Part shown: piece after piece, positions 51,119 through 60,234 of the stretch
Position numbering within the stretch: the first letter of the stretch is position 1
Layout of the letters: each line of letters begins with the position of its first letter
DNA from: Ignavibacteriota bacterium
Lineage (GTDB): Bacteria; Bacteroidota; Ignavibacteria; UBA10030; SZUA-254
Direction: 5' to 3'
Assembly (NCBI GenBank): GCA_025358305.1
Contig: JANYJZ010000035.1
Coordinates: forward strand, 106,329-170,328
DNA length: 64,000 nucleotides
Made by a program: the position numbers and the translations under genes
Notes under the pieces: generated by a model
The model's database searches: none
What the model was told of the DNA's origin: nothing
What the model saw: only the letters and a program-made list of their open reading frames with translations

Positions 51119-52528
51119 ATGCAAAAAGGCGAAGATATCGTTCTCACCATCGAAGGCCTCTCCGGCGAGGGCAAAGCGGTCGCCCGGAAGGACGGCATGG
51201 TCTACTTCGTGGAGAACGCCGTCCCGGGAGACGTCGTCCAGGCGCGCGTCTGGAAGACGAAGAAGAACTTCGCCGAGGCTCGGGCCATGGCGATCCTCGA
51301 GCCGTCGCCGTCACGGGTGGAGCCTCGGTGCATGCATTTCGGGGCGTGCGGCGGGTGCAAGTGGCAGAACCTTGCGTACGACGCTCAGCTCACGCACAAG
51401 AAGAAACTCGTCGTCGACGCGTTCGCGCGGATCGGCGGATTCGCCGATCCGCCGGTCGGCGATCCGATCGGGTGCGCGGAACCGTATTTCTACCGGAACA
51501 AGATGGAGTTCACCTTCGCGAACCAGCGCTGGCTCACGAACGAGGAGATGCTGCGCAAAGAGGAGATCCTGCCGGAGGTGGCCCTCGGACTCCACGTCCC
51601 GAAGCGCTACGACAAGGTGGTGGACATCGAAGAGTGCCATCTCCAGTCCGAACTGAGCAACGGGATTCTCCGGACGGTGCGCGAAGTGAGCAAAGTGTGG
51701 GGCCTCACGGTCTACTCGACCGAAACGCATGAGGGTTATCTGCGCCATCTCGTCATCCGAGAGGCAAAGCACACCGGCGAGGTCATGGTGAACCTCGTCA
51801 CGTCGACCGACCTGCCGGAGATCATGCAGAACCTCACGACGCTCCTGGTGCAGCATGTTCCCGCGATCACGACCGTCGTCAACAACATCACGGCCCGGAA
51901 GTCCATGGTCGCGGTGGGGGAGTCGGAGAAGGTCTATTTCGGTCCGGGGTTCATCCAGGAGAAGCTCGGCGACTTCACGTTCCACATCTCGGCGGGGTCC
52001 TTCTTCCAGACGAACACGCTCCAGGCGGAGCGGCTCTACGACGTCGTCAAGAAGTTCGCGGACCTCAAGGGGAAAGAGGTCCTCTACGATCTGTACAGCG
52101 GCACCGGCACGATCGCCCTCTACCTCGCGCGCGAGGCCGAACGCGTCGTCGGCATCGAATCGGTCGAGAGCTCGATCCGCGATGCCGAACGGAACGCGGA
52201 GCGCAACCGTGTGATCAACTGTTATTTTCTTCAGGGGGACCTCAAGGATCGCCTCACGACCGAGCGTTCCTGGCTCGAGGAGCACCCGAAGCCGGACGTC
52301 GTCGTCACCGATCCGCCGAGGAACGGCATGCACCAGAAGGTGGTCGAGCAGATCGTGCGCCTCCGGCCCGCGAAGATCGTCTACGTCAGCTGCAACCCGT
52401 CGACCCAAGCGCGCGACGCGAAGCTCCTCGCCGAAGCGGGCTATATATTGCAGATGATCCAGCCTGTCGACATGTTCCCGCACACCGACCACATCGAGAC
52501 CGTGGCGCTCTTCACCCTCCCCGCTTGA
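51119..52528 (+). CDS. rlmD: 23S rRNA (uracil-C5)-methyltransferase, RlmD/RumA type
   Basis: 469 aa. N-terminal TRAM domain (about 1-60), four cysteines for the [4Fe-4S] cluster (C71, C77, C80 and C173), SAM loop DLYSGTGTIALYLA, DPPRNGMH and catalytic cysteine in YVSCNPSTQARD. m5U methyltransferase acting on rRNA; specificity for U1939 is assumed from the fold and cluster. Confidence 0.88.
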   Translation: MQKGEDIVLTIEGLSGEGKAVARKDGMVYFVENAVPGDVVQARVWKTKKNFAEARAMAILEPSPSRVEPRCMHFGACGGCKWQNLAYDAQLTHKKKLVVDAFARIGGFADPPVGDPIGCAEPYFYRNKMEFTFANQRWLTNEEMLRKEEILPEVALGLHVPKRYDKVVDIEECHLQSELSNGILRTVREVSKVWGLTVYSTETHEGYLRHLVIREAKHTGEVMVNLVTSTDLPEIMQNLTTLLVQHVPAITTVVNNITARKSMVAVGESEKVYFGPGFIQEKLGDFTFHISAGSFFQTNTLQAERLYDVVKKFADLKGKEVLYDLYSGTGTIALYLAREAERVVGIESVESSIRDAERNAERNRVINCYFLQGDLKDRLTTERSWLEEHPKPDVVVTDPPRNGMHQKVVEQIVRLRPAKIVYVSCNPSTQARDAKLLAEAGYILQMIQPVDMFPHTDHIETVALFTLPA

Positions 52529-52535
52529 CCCTGCG

Positions 52536-53258
52536 CTAGGGCTTCATCCCCGAATAGATCGTTGCGACCCCGAACGTGAGCGGCCGTGCGGCCGTCTCTG
52601 AGAACCCCGCATCGTTCATGAGCGACACGAACTCCTCCTGTATGGGAAAATGCCGTATGGAGGAGGGAAGGTACCGGTAGGCCGAAGTGTGCCGGGAGAT
52701 GATGGCGCCGATGAGGGGGAGGCCGACCCGGGTGTAGAGCGCGTAGCCCTGCGCAATGACCGGTGTGCGAGGCTCCGACAGCTCCAGGATGAGCGTCATC
52801 CCGCCGGGGCGCAGGACCCGAAACATCTCTTTCAGGGACCGCAGCCGGTCGGCGAAGTTCCGGATCCCGAAGGCGACCATCGTCAGGTCGAACGAGCCGT
52901 CCCGGAACGGGAGCTCCATCGCGTCGCAGGCGACGAGGTCGATCGGGAGAGGGGGTCGCTCGCGAAGCTTCCGGTCGAACTCCCGAAGCATCGACACCGC
53001 AAAATCCGTCGCGACGATCCTCGAAGGCTCCAGAGCGAGCGCGTCGAGGGAAAGATCGCCGCTCCCTGCCGCGATGTCGAGTACCGCGCCTCCGCGCTTC
53101 GCCTTCGCCATCCGGATCGCCTTCCTTCTCCAGCGCACATCGAGGCCGAAGCTCAGGAGGTGGTTCAGCCGGTCGTACGTCGGGGCGATGGCGTTGAACA
53201 TGGCCCGGATCTGGGCCGGCGAGCGCGTCGCGGAGTTGAGGGTGTCGCGTGTCGTCAT
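52536..53258 (-). CDS. menG: demethylmenaquinone methyltransferase
   Basis: 240 aa class I SAM methyltransferase of the UbiE/MenG family; makes menaquinone from the demethyl form. FNAIAPTYDRLNHLLSFGLD and WRRKAI at the N-terminus, SAM loop LDIAAGSGDLS, AMELPFRDGSFDL, AFGIRNFADR, and the RYLPSSIRHFP end motif. ATG 53258 is the family start although the frame is open to 53561. No ubiquinone genes are in the window, so menaquinone is assumed. Confidence 0.92.
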   Translation of the reverse strand: MTTRDTLNSATRSPAQIRAMFNAIAPTYDRLNHLLSFGLDVRWRRKAIRMAKAKRGGAVLDIAAGSGDLSLDALALEPSRIVATDFAVSMLREFDRKLRERPPLPIDLVACDAMELPFRDGSFDLTMVAFGIRNFADRLRSLKEMFRVLRPGGMTLILELSEPRTPVIAQGYALYTRVGLPLIGAIISRHTSAYRYLPSSIRHFPIQEEFVSLMNDAGFSETAARPLTFGVATIYSGMKP

Positions 53259-53287
53259 GGTGAGCCAATTTCCTGATTCCCCCCTTG

Positions 53288-53318
53288 AAAAGCAAGCATG
53301 CGGCCTCCTTGCTTTTTT
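53288..53318 (+). terminator. T-tailed hairpin between menG and the DUF5916 gene
   Basis: AAAAGCAAG (53288-53296), 11-nt loop, CTTGCTTTT (53308-53316) continuing to six T. It looks like a plus-strand terminator, but no plus gene ends nearby; it may attenuate transcription of the DUF5916 gene. Confidence 0.55.
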
Positions 53319-53386
53319 CTCCCCCTTGTAGTAAGTTGGTTCAACCTTGAAGGTGCCGTATCGCCCGCTTCCTCCTTGCTCTCTGC

Positions 53387-55804
53387 ATGTTCCTCTTCCT
53401 GTGCGGCTCCCTCCACGCGGGAACTTCGCCGAAGAACGTCGTCGCAACCCGCACGAGCGTGCCTCCGCGGAACGACGGCATCCTCGATGAACCGGCGTGG
53501 CGCACGGCTGTGCCGGCCGAGGGCTTCCTCCAGTTCGACCCAGTGGAAGGCGCGCAGCCAACCGAGCAGACCTCTGTCAAGGTCCTCTACGACGACAACG
53601 CCCTTTACGTGGGCGTCGACTGCCGGGATGCCGACCCGGGCGGGATCATCTCCCAGCTCACCCGGCGCGACCGCTCGACGCAGTCGGACCGCATCTCGGT
53701 GATCATCGATTCCTACCACGATCACAGCACCGCCTTTCTCTTCAGCGGCTCGGTCTCCGGCGTCCAGTCGGACGGCCTTCTCTCCCAAGACGGGCTCGTG
53801 TACGACCTCCAGTGGGACGCCGTCTGGAAGTTCGACGCCGTGGTCACCTCCGAGGGGTGGACGGCGGAGTTCACCATCCCCTACAGCGCCCTTCGGTTCG
53901 CCGACGTCGAGGGGGAGTATGTCTGGGGGATCAACTTCCGGCGGTTCATCGGCCGGAAGAAGGAGACCGACGAATGGGTTATGGTGAAGAGGGCGGACAC
54001 GCCCCCCGGGACGATCTCATCGGTCTCCGCCATGGGCAACCTCTCCGGCATGACGAACATCCACCCGCCTCTTCACCTCGAGGTGATGCCGTACGCGCTC
54101 TCGCGCGCGAAGTATCTCGCGCAGCCCGCTCCTTTTGCGCCGACGAGCGACTACAGCGCCACCGGCGGCCTCGACGTGAAGTACGGCGTCACCCGAAACA
54201 TGATCCTGGACATGGCGATCAACCCCGACTTCGGCCAGGTGGAGGTCGACCAGGCTGTCCTGAACCTCTCCGTCTTTGAGACATTCTATCCGGAGAAGCG
54301 CCCTTTCTTCCTCGAAGGCTCGCAGATCTTCTCCTTCGGCAATGTCTTCGATAATACGCAGCTCCGGCTGTTCTACTCACGGCGTATCGGCAAGAGCCCC
54401 CAGCCCCCCGGGCCCCCCTCCCCAGGAACGTTCTACGCGGAGAACCCCCAGACGACGACGATTCTCGGCGCAGGCAAGCTCACGGGCAAGACGAGCGACG
54501 GCCTTTCCATCGGGGTCCTCAGCGCCGCGACGCGCAAAGAGGAGGGGGTGGAGGAGGACCTTCTTGGTCATCGCGGGGGGCCGATCCTCTTCGAGCCGCG
54601 CGCGAGCTACAACGTCGTGCGGCTCCAAAAGGACCTCTCCGAGAACGCCACCGTCGGCATGATGGCCACCGGGTCGTTTCGGGACGGGAACGCTCCGGGC
54701 TTGAGCGGCGGGTTCGACTGGAACACGCGCTTCGGCGGCGGCATCTACGCCTTCGATGGCTACGTCGCCGGTTCGCAGGTCACCGGGGGAGAGAACCAGC
54801 GGCTCTCGGGGAGCACCGGGAGGTTTGGCGCCGGAAAGCTTCAGGACGAGCACTTCCTGTGGTTCACGTTCTACGACTATTCCTCGAGGAACTTCTCGAT
54901 CAACGACCTGGGGTTCTACAACCAGCCGAACGAACATGGCGGCGTCTCCGAGGTCTCCTACAAGCAGGACGCGGCCCAGGAGCCCATCCGGCGCTACGCG
55001 CTCACGTGCCTTTCGACGTACCGGTGGAACTGGGACGGCGAGCCGACCTCGAAGATCCTCGAGTTCGAACCCGCATGGGAGTTCCGGAACTTCTGGTATG
55101 CGAAGCTCAATTTCGCGCACGAGTTCCCCGCCTACGACGACCCGAACCGCGGGATCGTCGGCCTTTACCGCCGGCCCGTGCAGAACCGGTTCACCGCGAT
55201 GCTCGAGACCGATCCCCGGCAGTCTCTCGTCGTCATCTCCACCACTGGGTACACGACGGGCGCGAACGGGATGAATACCATCTACACCTCGCTCGAGTGC
55301 ACCGCGCGGCTCTCGAGCTCGATCGAATGCGTGCCATCGCTGACGGTGCTCTCGACGCGCAATGAAACGGCCTGGCCCATCTCCTTCTACACCGCCGGGG
55401 GGAAGAACCTGTTCGGGACACGCGACGTCGACCAGTTCGACATGTCGATGCGGGGTACGGTGACCTTCACCCGCACCGTGAGCCTCCAGTTCTTCGCCCA
55501 AGTGTTCCTCGCGAAGGGCCGCTACGACGATTTCTCCGAGCTCGCCTCGCCGGACCGCCTCGTGCCCTACGCGTACGACCGGTCGAGCGCGGACCCCGAC
55601 TTCAACGAAAAGGTCCTCAACGCGAACCTCGTCTTCCGGTGGGAGTATCTCCCCGGGAGCACCTTCTACCTCGTCTGGACCCAAGCCCGGTCCGGCGACA
55701 ACGGCCTGTACGGCCGCACCTTTTCCGACAACCTTTCCGACGCGTTCAAGCTTCCCATGGACAATGTGCTCCTGGCGAAAGTGTCGTATTGGTGGAGCCT
55801 CTGA
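53387..55804 (+). CDS. DUF5916 outer membrane protein with CBM9-like N-terminal domain (copy 1)
   Basis: 805 aa. Short signal peptide (MFLFLCGSLHAG; no Shine-Dalgarno, so the start is uncertain). CBM9-like domain (about 28-215: DGILDEPAW, VKVLYDDNALYVGVDCRDADP, IDSYHDH, GWTAEFTIPYSALRF) followed by a DUF5916 region predicted to form a beta-barrel (NPDFGQVEVDQAVLNLS, FYPEKRPFFLEG). A clear paralogue of the gene at 61540. Possibly imports or senses a ligand at the outer membrane; unknown. Confidence 0.85.
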   Translation: MFLFLCGSLHAGTSPKNVVATRTSVPPRNDGILDEPAWRTAVPAEGFLQFDPVEGAQPTEQTSVKVLYDDNALYVGVDCRDADPGGIISQLTRRDRSTQSDRISVIIDSYHDHSTAFLFSGSVSGVQSDGLLSQDGLVYDLQWDAVWKFDAVVTSEGWTAEFTIPYSALRFADVEGEYVWGINFRRFIGRKKETDEWVMVKRADTPPGTISSVSAMGNLSGMTNIHPPLHLEVMPYALSRAKYLAQPAPFAPTSDYSATGGLDVKYGVTRNMILDMAINPDFGQVEVDQAVLNLSVFETFYPEKRPFFLEGSQIFSFGNVFDNTQLRLFYSRRIGKSPQPPGPPSPGTFYAENPQTTTILGAGKLTGKTSDGLSIGVLSAATRKEEGVEEDLLGHRGGPILFEPRASYNVVRLQKDLSENATVGMMATGSFRDGNAPGLSGGFDWNTRFGGGIYAFDGYVAGSQVTGGENQRLSGSTGRFGAGKLQDEHFLWFTFYDYSSRNFSINDLGFYNQPNEHGGVSEVSYKQDAAQEPIRRYALTCLSTYRWNWDGEPTSKILEFEPAWEFRNFWYAKLNFAHEFPAYDDPNRGIVGLYRRPVQNRFTAMLETDPRQSLVVISTTGYTTGANGMNTIYTSLECTARLSSSIECVPSLTVLSTRNETAWPISFYTAGGKNLFGTRDVDQFDMSMRGTVTFTRTVSLQFFAQVFLAKGRYDDFSELASPDRLVPYAYDRSSADPDFNEKVLNANLVFRWEYLPGSTFYLVWTQARSGDNGLYGRTFSDNLSDAFKLPMDNVLLAKVSYWWSL

Positions 55805-55858
55805 CCGAAAAAAATCGCCCCCTTTCCGGTCGAAAACGGTCGTTCTGCACGTTCCTTG

Positions 55859-55887
55859 TCAACCGACGCCCTCACGCTCGTGTCTAA
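55859..55887 (+). promoter_or_regulatory. ECF-type promoter, module 1
   Basis: TCAACC (55859-55864), 17-nt spacer, GTCTAA (55882-55887), about 30 nt before the sigma gene. Resembles the RpoE class (AAC in -35, GTCTAA in -10) and the promoter of module 2. Confidence 0.55.
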
Positions 55888-55918
55888 CCGTTGAACTCGC
55901 AACCTACAGGGTGCCCGC

Positions 55919-56476
55919 ATGAGTGCTGCTGACGAGCAGCAATTGATTCTCCAGATCCAGGAGGGACGCGATGGAGCGTTTCGACTTCTCGTTGAGCGGT
56001 ACATGAAGCAGGCCTACAACATCGCCTACAGTTTCGTGAACAACCACGACGATGCCCAGGATGTCGCGCAAGAGGCGTTCGTCCGCGTCTACCAGTCGAT
56101 CGGCACGTTTCGCGGGGACGCCGTCTTCACCACATGGCTCTATAAGATCGTCATGAACCTTTCCCTCAACAGGATCCGGCAGCGCAAGTCGAGAAGCCAC
56201 CGGGAGGTCGAACTCACCGACGAGGTGATGGGCGCGGTCTCCGACGGGCACGCGAGCGCGGAGGACGTGGAGAGCCGGATGCATATCGAACGCGTGCTCC
56301 ACGAGCTGCCGACGCTCCAGCGGGCAACGGTCATCTTGCGGCACATCAACGGGCTCTCCACGAAGCAGGTCGGCTTGATCTTGCGCTGCACCGAGGGGAC
56401 CGTGAAGACGCATCTGTTCCGCGGCATCAGGAAGATGAGGGCGATATTGGACGAAGAACGGGAAGAAGCACGATGA
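55919..56476 (+). CDS. ECF RNA polymerase sigma factor (module 1)
   Basis: 185 aa. Region 2 with DDAQDVAQEAFVRVYQ (about 45-60) and WLYKIVMNLSLNRIR, region 4 with ATVILRHINGLSTKQVGLIL and CTEGTVKTHLFRG. No regions 1 or 3, as in ECF factors. Its stop overlaps the anti-sigma start by 4 nt, the usual coupling. The upstream promoter suggests autoregulation. Confidence 0.92.
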   Translation: MSAADEQQLILQIQEGRDGAFRLLVERYMKQAYNIAYSFVNNHDDAQDVAQEAFVRVYQSIGTFRGDAVFTTWLYKIVMNLSLNRIRQRKSRSHREVELTDEVMGAVSDGHASAEDVESRMHIERVLHELPTLQRATVILRHINGLSTKQVGLILRCTEGTVKTHLFRGIRKMRAILDEEREEAR

Positions 56477-57291
56477 TGAAGCACGCCAACATAGAACGTG
56501 AACTCTACGACTTTGTCGCCGGAGAACTCAGCGACGAGGCCCGGACAGTGATCGAACGGCATCTCGCCGGGTGCGCCCGGTGTTCGCGCGCCTGCGCCGA
56601 GCTCCGCAGTTCGATGGAGCAGCTAACCCGTGCGATGGCCGATCCCGCCTCGGCGCGCTCGGGGGAGTATTGGGAGGGGTTTGCCGCCGGGGTGGAAGGG
56701 AAGCTCCAGACGGCGATGCGCAACAGCCGCGCCGTGCGCCCCACGCTCCTCGAGGAGATCGGGTCATGGTTCCTTCTTCACCGGGGTGCGGCCTACGCGG
56801 CCGGGTTCGCCTGCGTTCTCATTGCGGCGGGACTCCTCTCCTGGGGAAGGCTCTTCCCAACGCGGACCGGAGAGACCCGGGAGCCTGCGGCGACGGCCGA
56901 ACTGCGGTCGAGAGATTCGCTCCAGGTCATGCCGGCCTCCGAGCGGATGGAACGCTACTTGCGGAAGTCCAAGGTTCTTCTTATTGGCATCACGAACATG
57001 AAGACGGACGCCGGCCAAGCGATCGACTTGAGCGCAGAACGGCAAGCGTCGCGCGCACTCCTCAAGGAAGCGCGGTACCTTCAGGACCAGGACATCGACC
57101 GGCGTTCCGCGCGCCTCATCAGCTCGCTCAATAAGATCCTCATCGAGCTCGCGAACCTCGAGGAACAAAATGACGTCCCGGGGGTCGAGATCATCCGGGG
57201 CGGCATTCACCAGGAAAACCTCTTATTCAAGATCCGGATGGCCGAGATCCTCAACGACTCGACCTCCGGCAATACGAACCGTACGTTCTAG
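56473..57291 (+). CDS. anti-sigma factor with zf-HC2 domain (module 1)
   Basis: 272 aa. Zinc-binding anti-sigma domain: H30-x3-C34-x2-C37 (ERHLAGCARC). One transmembrane helix at about 100-118, then a helical periplasmic region. Presumably holds the sigma factor at the membrane until an envelope signal is sensed. Overlaps the sigma gene by 4 nt. Confidence 0.85.
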   Translation: MMKHANIERELYDFVAGELSDEARTVIERHLAGCARCSRACAELRSSMEQLTRAMADPASARSGEYWEGFAAGVEGKLQTAMRNSRAVRPTLLEEIGSWFLLHRGAAYAAGFACVLIAAGLLSWGRLFPTRTGETREPAATAELRSRDSLQVMPASERMERYLRKSKVLLIGITNMKTDAGQAIDLSAERQASRALLKEARYLQDQDIDRRSARLISSLNKILIELANLEEQNDVPGVEIIRGGIHQENLLFKIRMAEILNDSTSGNTNRTF

Positions 57292-57303
57292 GAGAAGACC
57301 GAT

Positions 57304-58539
57304 ATGACGTATCTACTGATGAGCATCTGCCTGATCGTCCTCGGAGCCGTCCCGGCTCTGGGCCAGCGGACCATGAGTTACTCACGCTCTACGACCGCCT
57401 CGGCGGAGGCGGCACTCGCGCATGCCGAAGCGAAGCTCGTCGCCGCTGCCGACGCGATGTTCGACGACGATCCCGCGTACGCTCGCTACAAGGAGGGGTA
57501 CAATGCCATCCTCCAAGAGAATTGGAGCGAGGCGAAGAAGCGCCTCGAGGGGGTGATCGCCGACTTCCCGAAGAGCGAGTACCGCGACGACGCGGAGTAC
57601 TGGCGCTCCTACGCCCTCATGCACATCGACCGGAAGCAGGCGATCGAGGCGTACGAGAAGTTCACGAAGAACTTCCCGAAGAGTAACTATTTTGACGACG
57701 CCGTCGCCGACCTCGATCGGCTGAACTCGGGCGTCTTCGTCGTCACGACGCCCTCGTCCGCCCGGGGGACGACCGTCTATGTGGGCCCCGACAGCTATGC
57801 CTACTCGTACAGCTCCGATTCGGGAGTGTCGTCGGCAACGCCGTCCCCGATGAGGATGAACACTAGGCAGATGCGCGATCTCGAGCACGATCTGGACCGT
57901 CTCAAGATGACGATGCCGCGCATAGGGAGGCTGCCGCACATGCCCCGGCTTCCGGTCGCCGCGCTCGCACCGAGGGCGATGGGATCCTATAATCTCCGGG
58001 CACAACTTGCCGCCGAGGAGAACCTCGATCCGGACACGCAGTTGAAGCTCGATGCGCTCTACGCCATCGGCGACATGAAAGAGGACGACAAGTCGTTCAA
58101 GGCCTTGAAGACGGTCGCTCTCGACGTCCACGCGAACGAGAAACTGCGCACGGCGGCCCTCGACATGGTCTCGGAGTTCGAGAAGTTCGACGTCCTCTCG
58201 ATCTACACGGAGATCGCCCGCCAGGACACGAGCGAGGTGATGCAGGGCTATGCGATCGATTACATCAGCAACAATGCGAAGGACAAGAACAAGTCGGTCC
58301 AGACGCTCATCGACCTCTACAACGGAACGCCGAAGTCGCGCGACGAACAGAAGCGCCGGCTCTTCTTTGCGATCGCGGAGGTCGGCAACGACCGTGCGGT
58401 CGACTTTGTCGCATCGGTCGCCAAGACGAGCGACAACTACGACATGCGCCGGGAGGCGGTGTACTACCTCGGGACGATGGGCTCGGAGAAGGCGAGAACT
58501 GCTCTCTACGACATCCTCCAGGGCTCAAAGGAGCACTGA
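57304..58539 (+). CDS. secreted TPR and HEAT-repeat protein (module 1)
   Basis: 411 aa. Signal peptide at about 1-20. TPR-like pairs (about 56-140: YNAILQENWSEAKKRLEGVI, KQAIEAYEKFTKNFP), a low-complexity Ser/Tyr/Met linker (about 150-210), then HEAT-like repeats (about 240-405: LKLDALYAIGDM, MQGYAIDYISNN, REAVYYLGTMG). Likely a periplasmic scaffold that works with the anti-sigma factor. 12 nt after it, and followed by a terminator. Confidence 0.75.
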   Translation: MTYLLMSICLIVLGAVPALGQRTMSYSRSTTASAEAALAHAEAKLVAAADAMFDDDPAYARYKEGYNAILQENWSEAKKRLEGVIADFPKSEYRDDAEYWRSYALMHIDRKQAIEAYEKFTKNFPKSNYFDDAVADLDRLNSGVFVVTTPSSARGTTVYVGPDSYAYSYSSDSGVSSATPSPMRMNTRQMRDLEHDLDRLKMTMPRIGRLPHMPRLPVAALAPRAMGSYNLRAQLAAEENLDPDTQLKLDALYAIGDMKEDDKSFKALKTVALDVHANEKLRTAALDMVSEFEKFDVLSIYTEIARQDTSEVMQGYAIDYISNNAKDKNKSVQTLIDLYNGTPKSRDEQKRRLFFAIAEVGNDRAVDFVASVAKTSDNYDMRREAVYYLGTMGSEKARTALYDILQGSKEH

Positions 58540-58572
58540 TCCGGCAGGGATAAGAAAGTAGAGGGAAGAAAG

Positions 58573-58608
58573 ATGCCCCGGGGGCTTGCTCCCGGGGCAT
58601 TTTCTTTC
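58573..58608 (+). terminator. rho-independent terminator of module 1
   Basis: ATGCCCCGGG (58573-58582) pairs with CCCGGGGCAT (58591-58600), then TTTTCTTT. Confidence 0.92.
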
Positions 58609-58653
58609 TATCCTGCCTTCCGAGTGCACCGTGCCCGGCGGACCCCTCGGTCT

Positions 58654-58681
58654 GCAACCTTTTTGACGTATTCCAGTCTAA
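58654..58681 (+). promoter_or_regulatory. ECF-type promoter, module 2
   Basis: GCAACC (58654-58659), 16-nt spacer, GTCTAA (58676-58681), about 30 nt before the sigma gene. Matches the module 1 promoter in both boxes. Confidence 0.6.
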
Positions 58682-58691
58682 GATGTACAAC

Positions 58692-58709
58692 AAAACTCTC
58701 GAGAGTTTT
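58692..58709. repeat. perfect 18-bp palindrome in the leader of sigma module 2
   Basis: AAAACTCTCGAGAGTTTT, ending 1 nt before the ATG at 58711, where the ribosome site would be. Could be an operator or a translation-blocking hairpin. Confidence 0.7.
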
Positions 58710-58710
58710 C

Positions 58711-59274
58711 ATGTCGGTCTCTGATCAGGATCTCATACGCGACGCCTGCCAAGGCAGCGCGAGCGCCTTCGAGCAGCTCGTCACGCGGTACGACGAGCGG
58801 GTGCTCGCCATGGCCTACCGCTACGTCGGGAGCAGGGACGACGCGAAGGATATCTACCAAGAGGTCTTCGTCCGGGTCCACCGGGCCCTGCGGAACTTCC
58901 GGATGGAGAGCGAATTCGCGACATGGCTCTACCGCATCACCGCGAACGTCTGCCTGACGCACCGGGCAGCGCACCGGCGGCGCCTTGAGACGACGGGTTC
59001 GGGTGCGGACGACGACGTCTTGGGCTCGCTCCATTCGACCGAGGTGTCGGCCGAGGAGAGAATGCACGCCGCGGAGATCTCGGAGAGCGTGACCAGAGCG
59101 ATGCAACGGCTCTCCCCCCAGCAGAAGCTCGTTTTCACCTTGCGGCATTACCAGGGGCACAAGCTCAGGGAGATCGCATCGATGATGGAATGCACGGAGG
59201 GGACGGTCAAGCGGTATCTCTTCGCCGCCACGCAGCGCATGCGTGAGGAACTCAAGGAACTTGTGCACCAATAG
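58711..59274 (+). CDS. ECF RNA polymerase sigma factor (module 2)
   Basis: 187 aa. Region 2 with DDAKDIYQEVFVRVHR and WLYRITANVCLTHR, region 4 with QQKLVFTLRHYQGHKLREIA and CTEGTVKRYLF. ATG 58711 fits the family; the frame is open further upstream through the terminator. The palindrome covers the ribosome-site position, so there is no normal Shine-Dalgarno sequence. Confidence 0.9.
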   Translation: MSVSDQDLIRDACQGSASAFEQLVTRYDERVLAMAYRYVGSRDDAKDIYQEVFVRVHRALRNFRMESEFATWLYRITANVCLTHRAAHRRRLETTGSGADDDVLGSLHSTEVSAEERMHAAEISESVTRAMQRLSPQQKLVFTLRHYQGHKLREIASMMECTEGTVKRYLFAATQRMREELKELVHQ

Positions 59275-59283
59275 GAGATGAAC

Positions 59284-60234
59284 ATGAACCACCAAGATTG
59301 GATCGAGAAACTCGAACTGTCGCTCTACGGGGAACTCCCCGCGGAGGACCAGGAGCGCTTGAACGCGCACCTCGATTCGTGCGCCGAGTGCCGGGCGGAA
59401 CGAACATCGCTCGAACAGCTTCATACGCTGCTCGAAGGCACGGCAAAGGAGGCTCCGCCGGCTGCACTCCTTATGGACGCGCGCCGAGAACTCCGGCTGA
59501 GTCTGAGCAAGGAGCGCGAAGGCAGCCCGGCGGCGGCATGGCTTCAAGGCCTCTTCCGAGCCCCCTCTTTCCTCAAAGCCGGCGTTGCGTTCGGGGGGGT
59601 CGCTCTTCTGGCGGCGGGCGTTCTCATCGGCACCGTCTGGTCTGGGCGGCGCGTCGAAGGCCCCCCAGTCGAGGCGGCGTCCCAGCAGTCCCAACCGGTC
59701 GGCGGGGAGACGAAGATCACGAACATCCGGTTCATCACGTCCGATCCGTCGACCGGCGAGATCGAGTTCGCCTTCGATGCCATCAAGCCGGTGAGGATGA
59801 AGGGCCATATCAACGACGAGCAGATCCAGCGCGTGCTTTCGCACGCCATCATGAGCGAGCAGAACGTCGGCGTCCGGCTTGCGTCGATCAGCGCCGTGAG
59901 CTCCACGCGGGCCCTTCCCGACAAGGAGATCAAAGGCGCACTCATCGCTGCGCTCGAATCTGACGAGAACGCCGGCGTTCGGGCCGAGGCGATGAAGGCG
60001 CTTCGGGGGTACACGCCCGACAAGGACATCCGGGAGGCGCTCCTGTTCGTGCTGACGCACGACAAGAATCCCGCCCTGCGCATCACGGCGATCAACTCGC
60101 TCGACTCGACGAGGACCACCGGCCAGGTCCTGGACGAGAACATGCTCAACATCTTACGTCAATCCATGCAGTCCGATGATAACAACTACATCCGCCTCCG
60201 GGCGCGAACAGTAATGGAGGAACACCGCCAATGA
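59284..60234 (+). CDS. anti-sigma factor fused to HEAT repeats (module 2)
   Basis: 316 aa. Zinc anti-sigma domain at the N-terminus (H29-x3-C33-x2-C36 in NAHLDSCAEC), a transmembrane helix at about 98-120 (GVALLAAGVLIGTVW), and a periplasmic region of HEAT-like repeats (about 175-310: VRLASISAVSSTRA, VRAEAMKALRGYT, LRITAINSLDSTR). Combines in one protein the roles split between two genes in module 1. ATG 59284 has AGGAG 6 nt upstream. Confidence 0.83.
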   Translation: MNHQDWIEKLELSLYGELPAEDQERLNAHLDSCAECRAERTSLEQLHTLLEGTAKEAPPAALLMDARRELRLSLSKEREGSPAAAWLQGLFRAPSFLKAGVAFGGVALLAAGVLIGTVWSGRRVEGPPVEAASQQSQPVGGETKITNIRFITSDPSTGEIEFAFDAIKPVRMKGHINDEQIQRVLSHAIMSEQNVGVRLASISAVSSTRALPDKEIKGALIAALESDENAGVRAEAMKALRGYTPDKDIREALLFVLTHDKNPALRITAINSLDSTRTTGQVLDENMLNILRQSMQSDDNNYIRLRARTVMEEHRQ

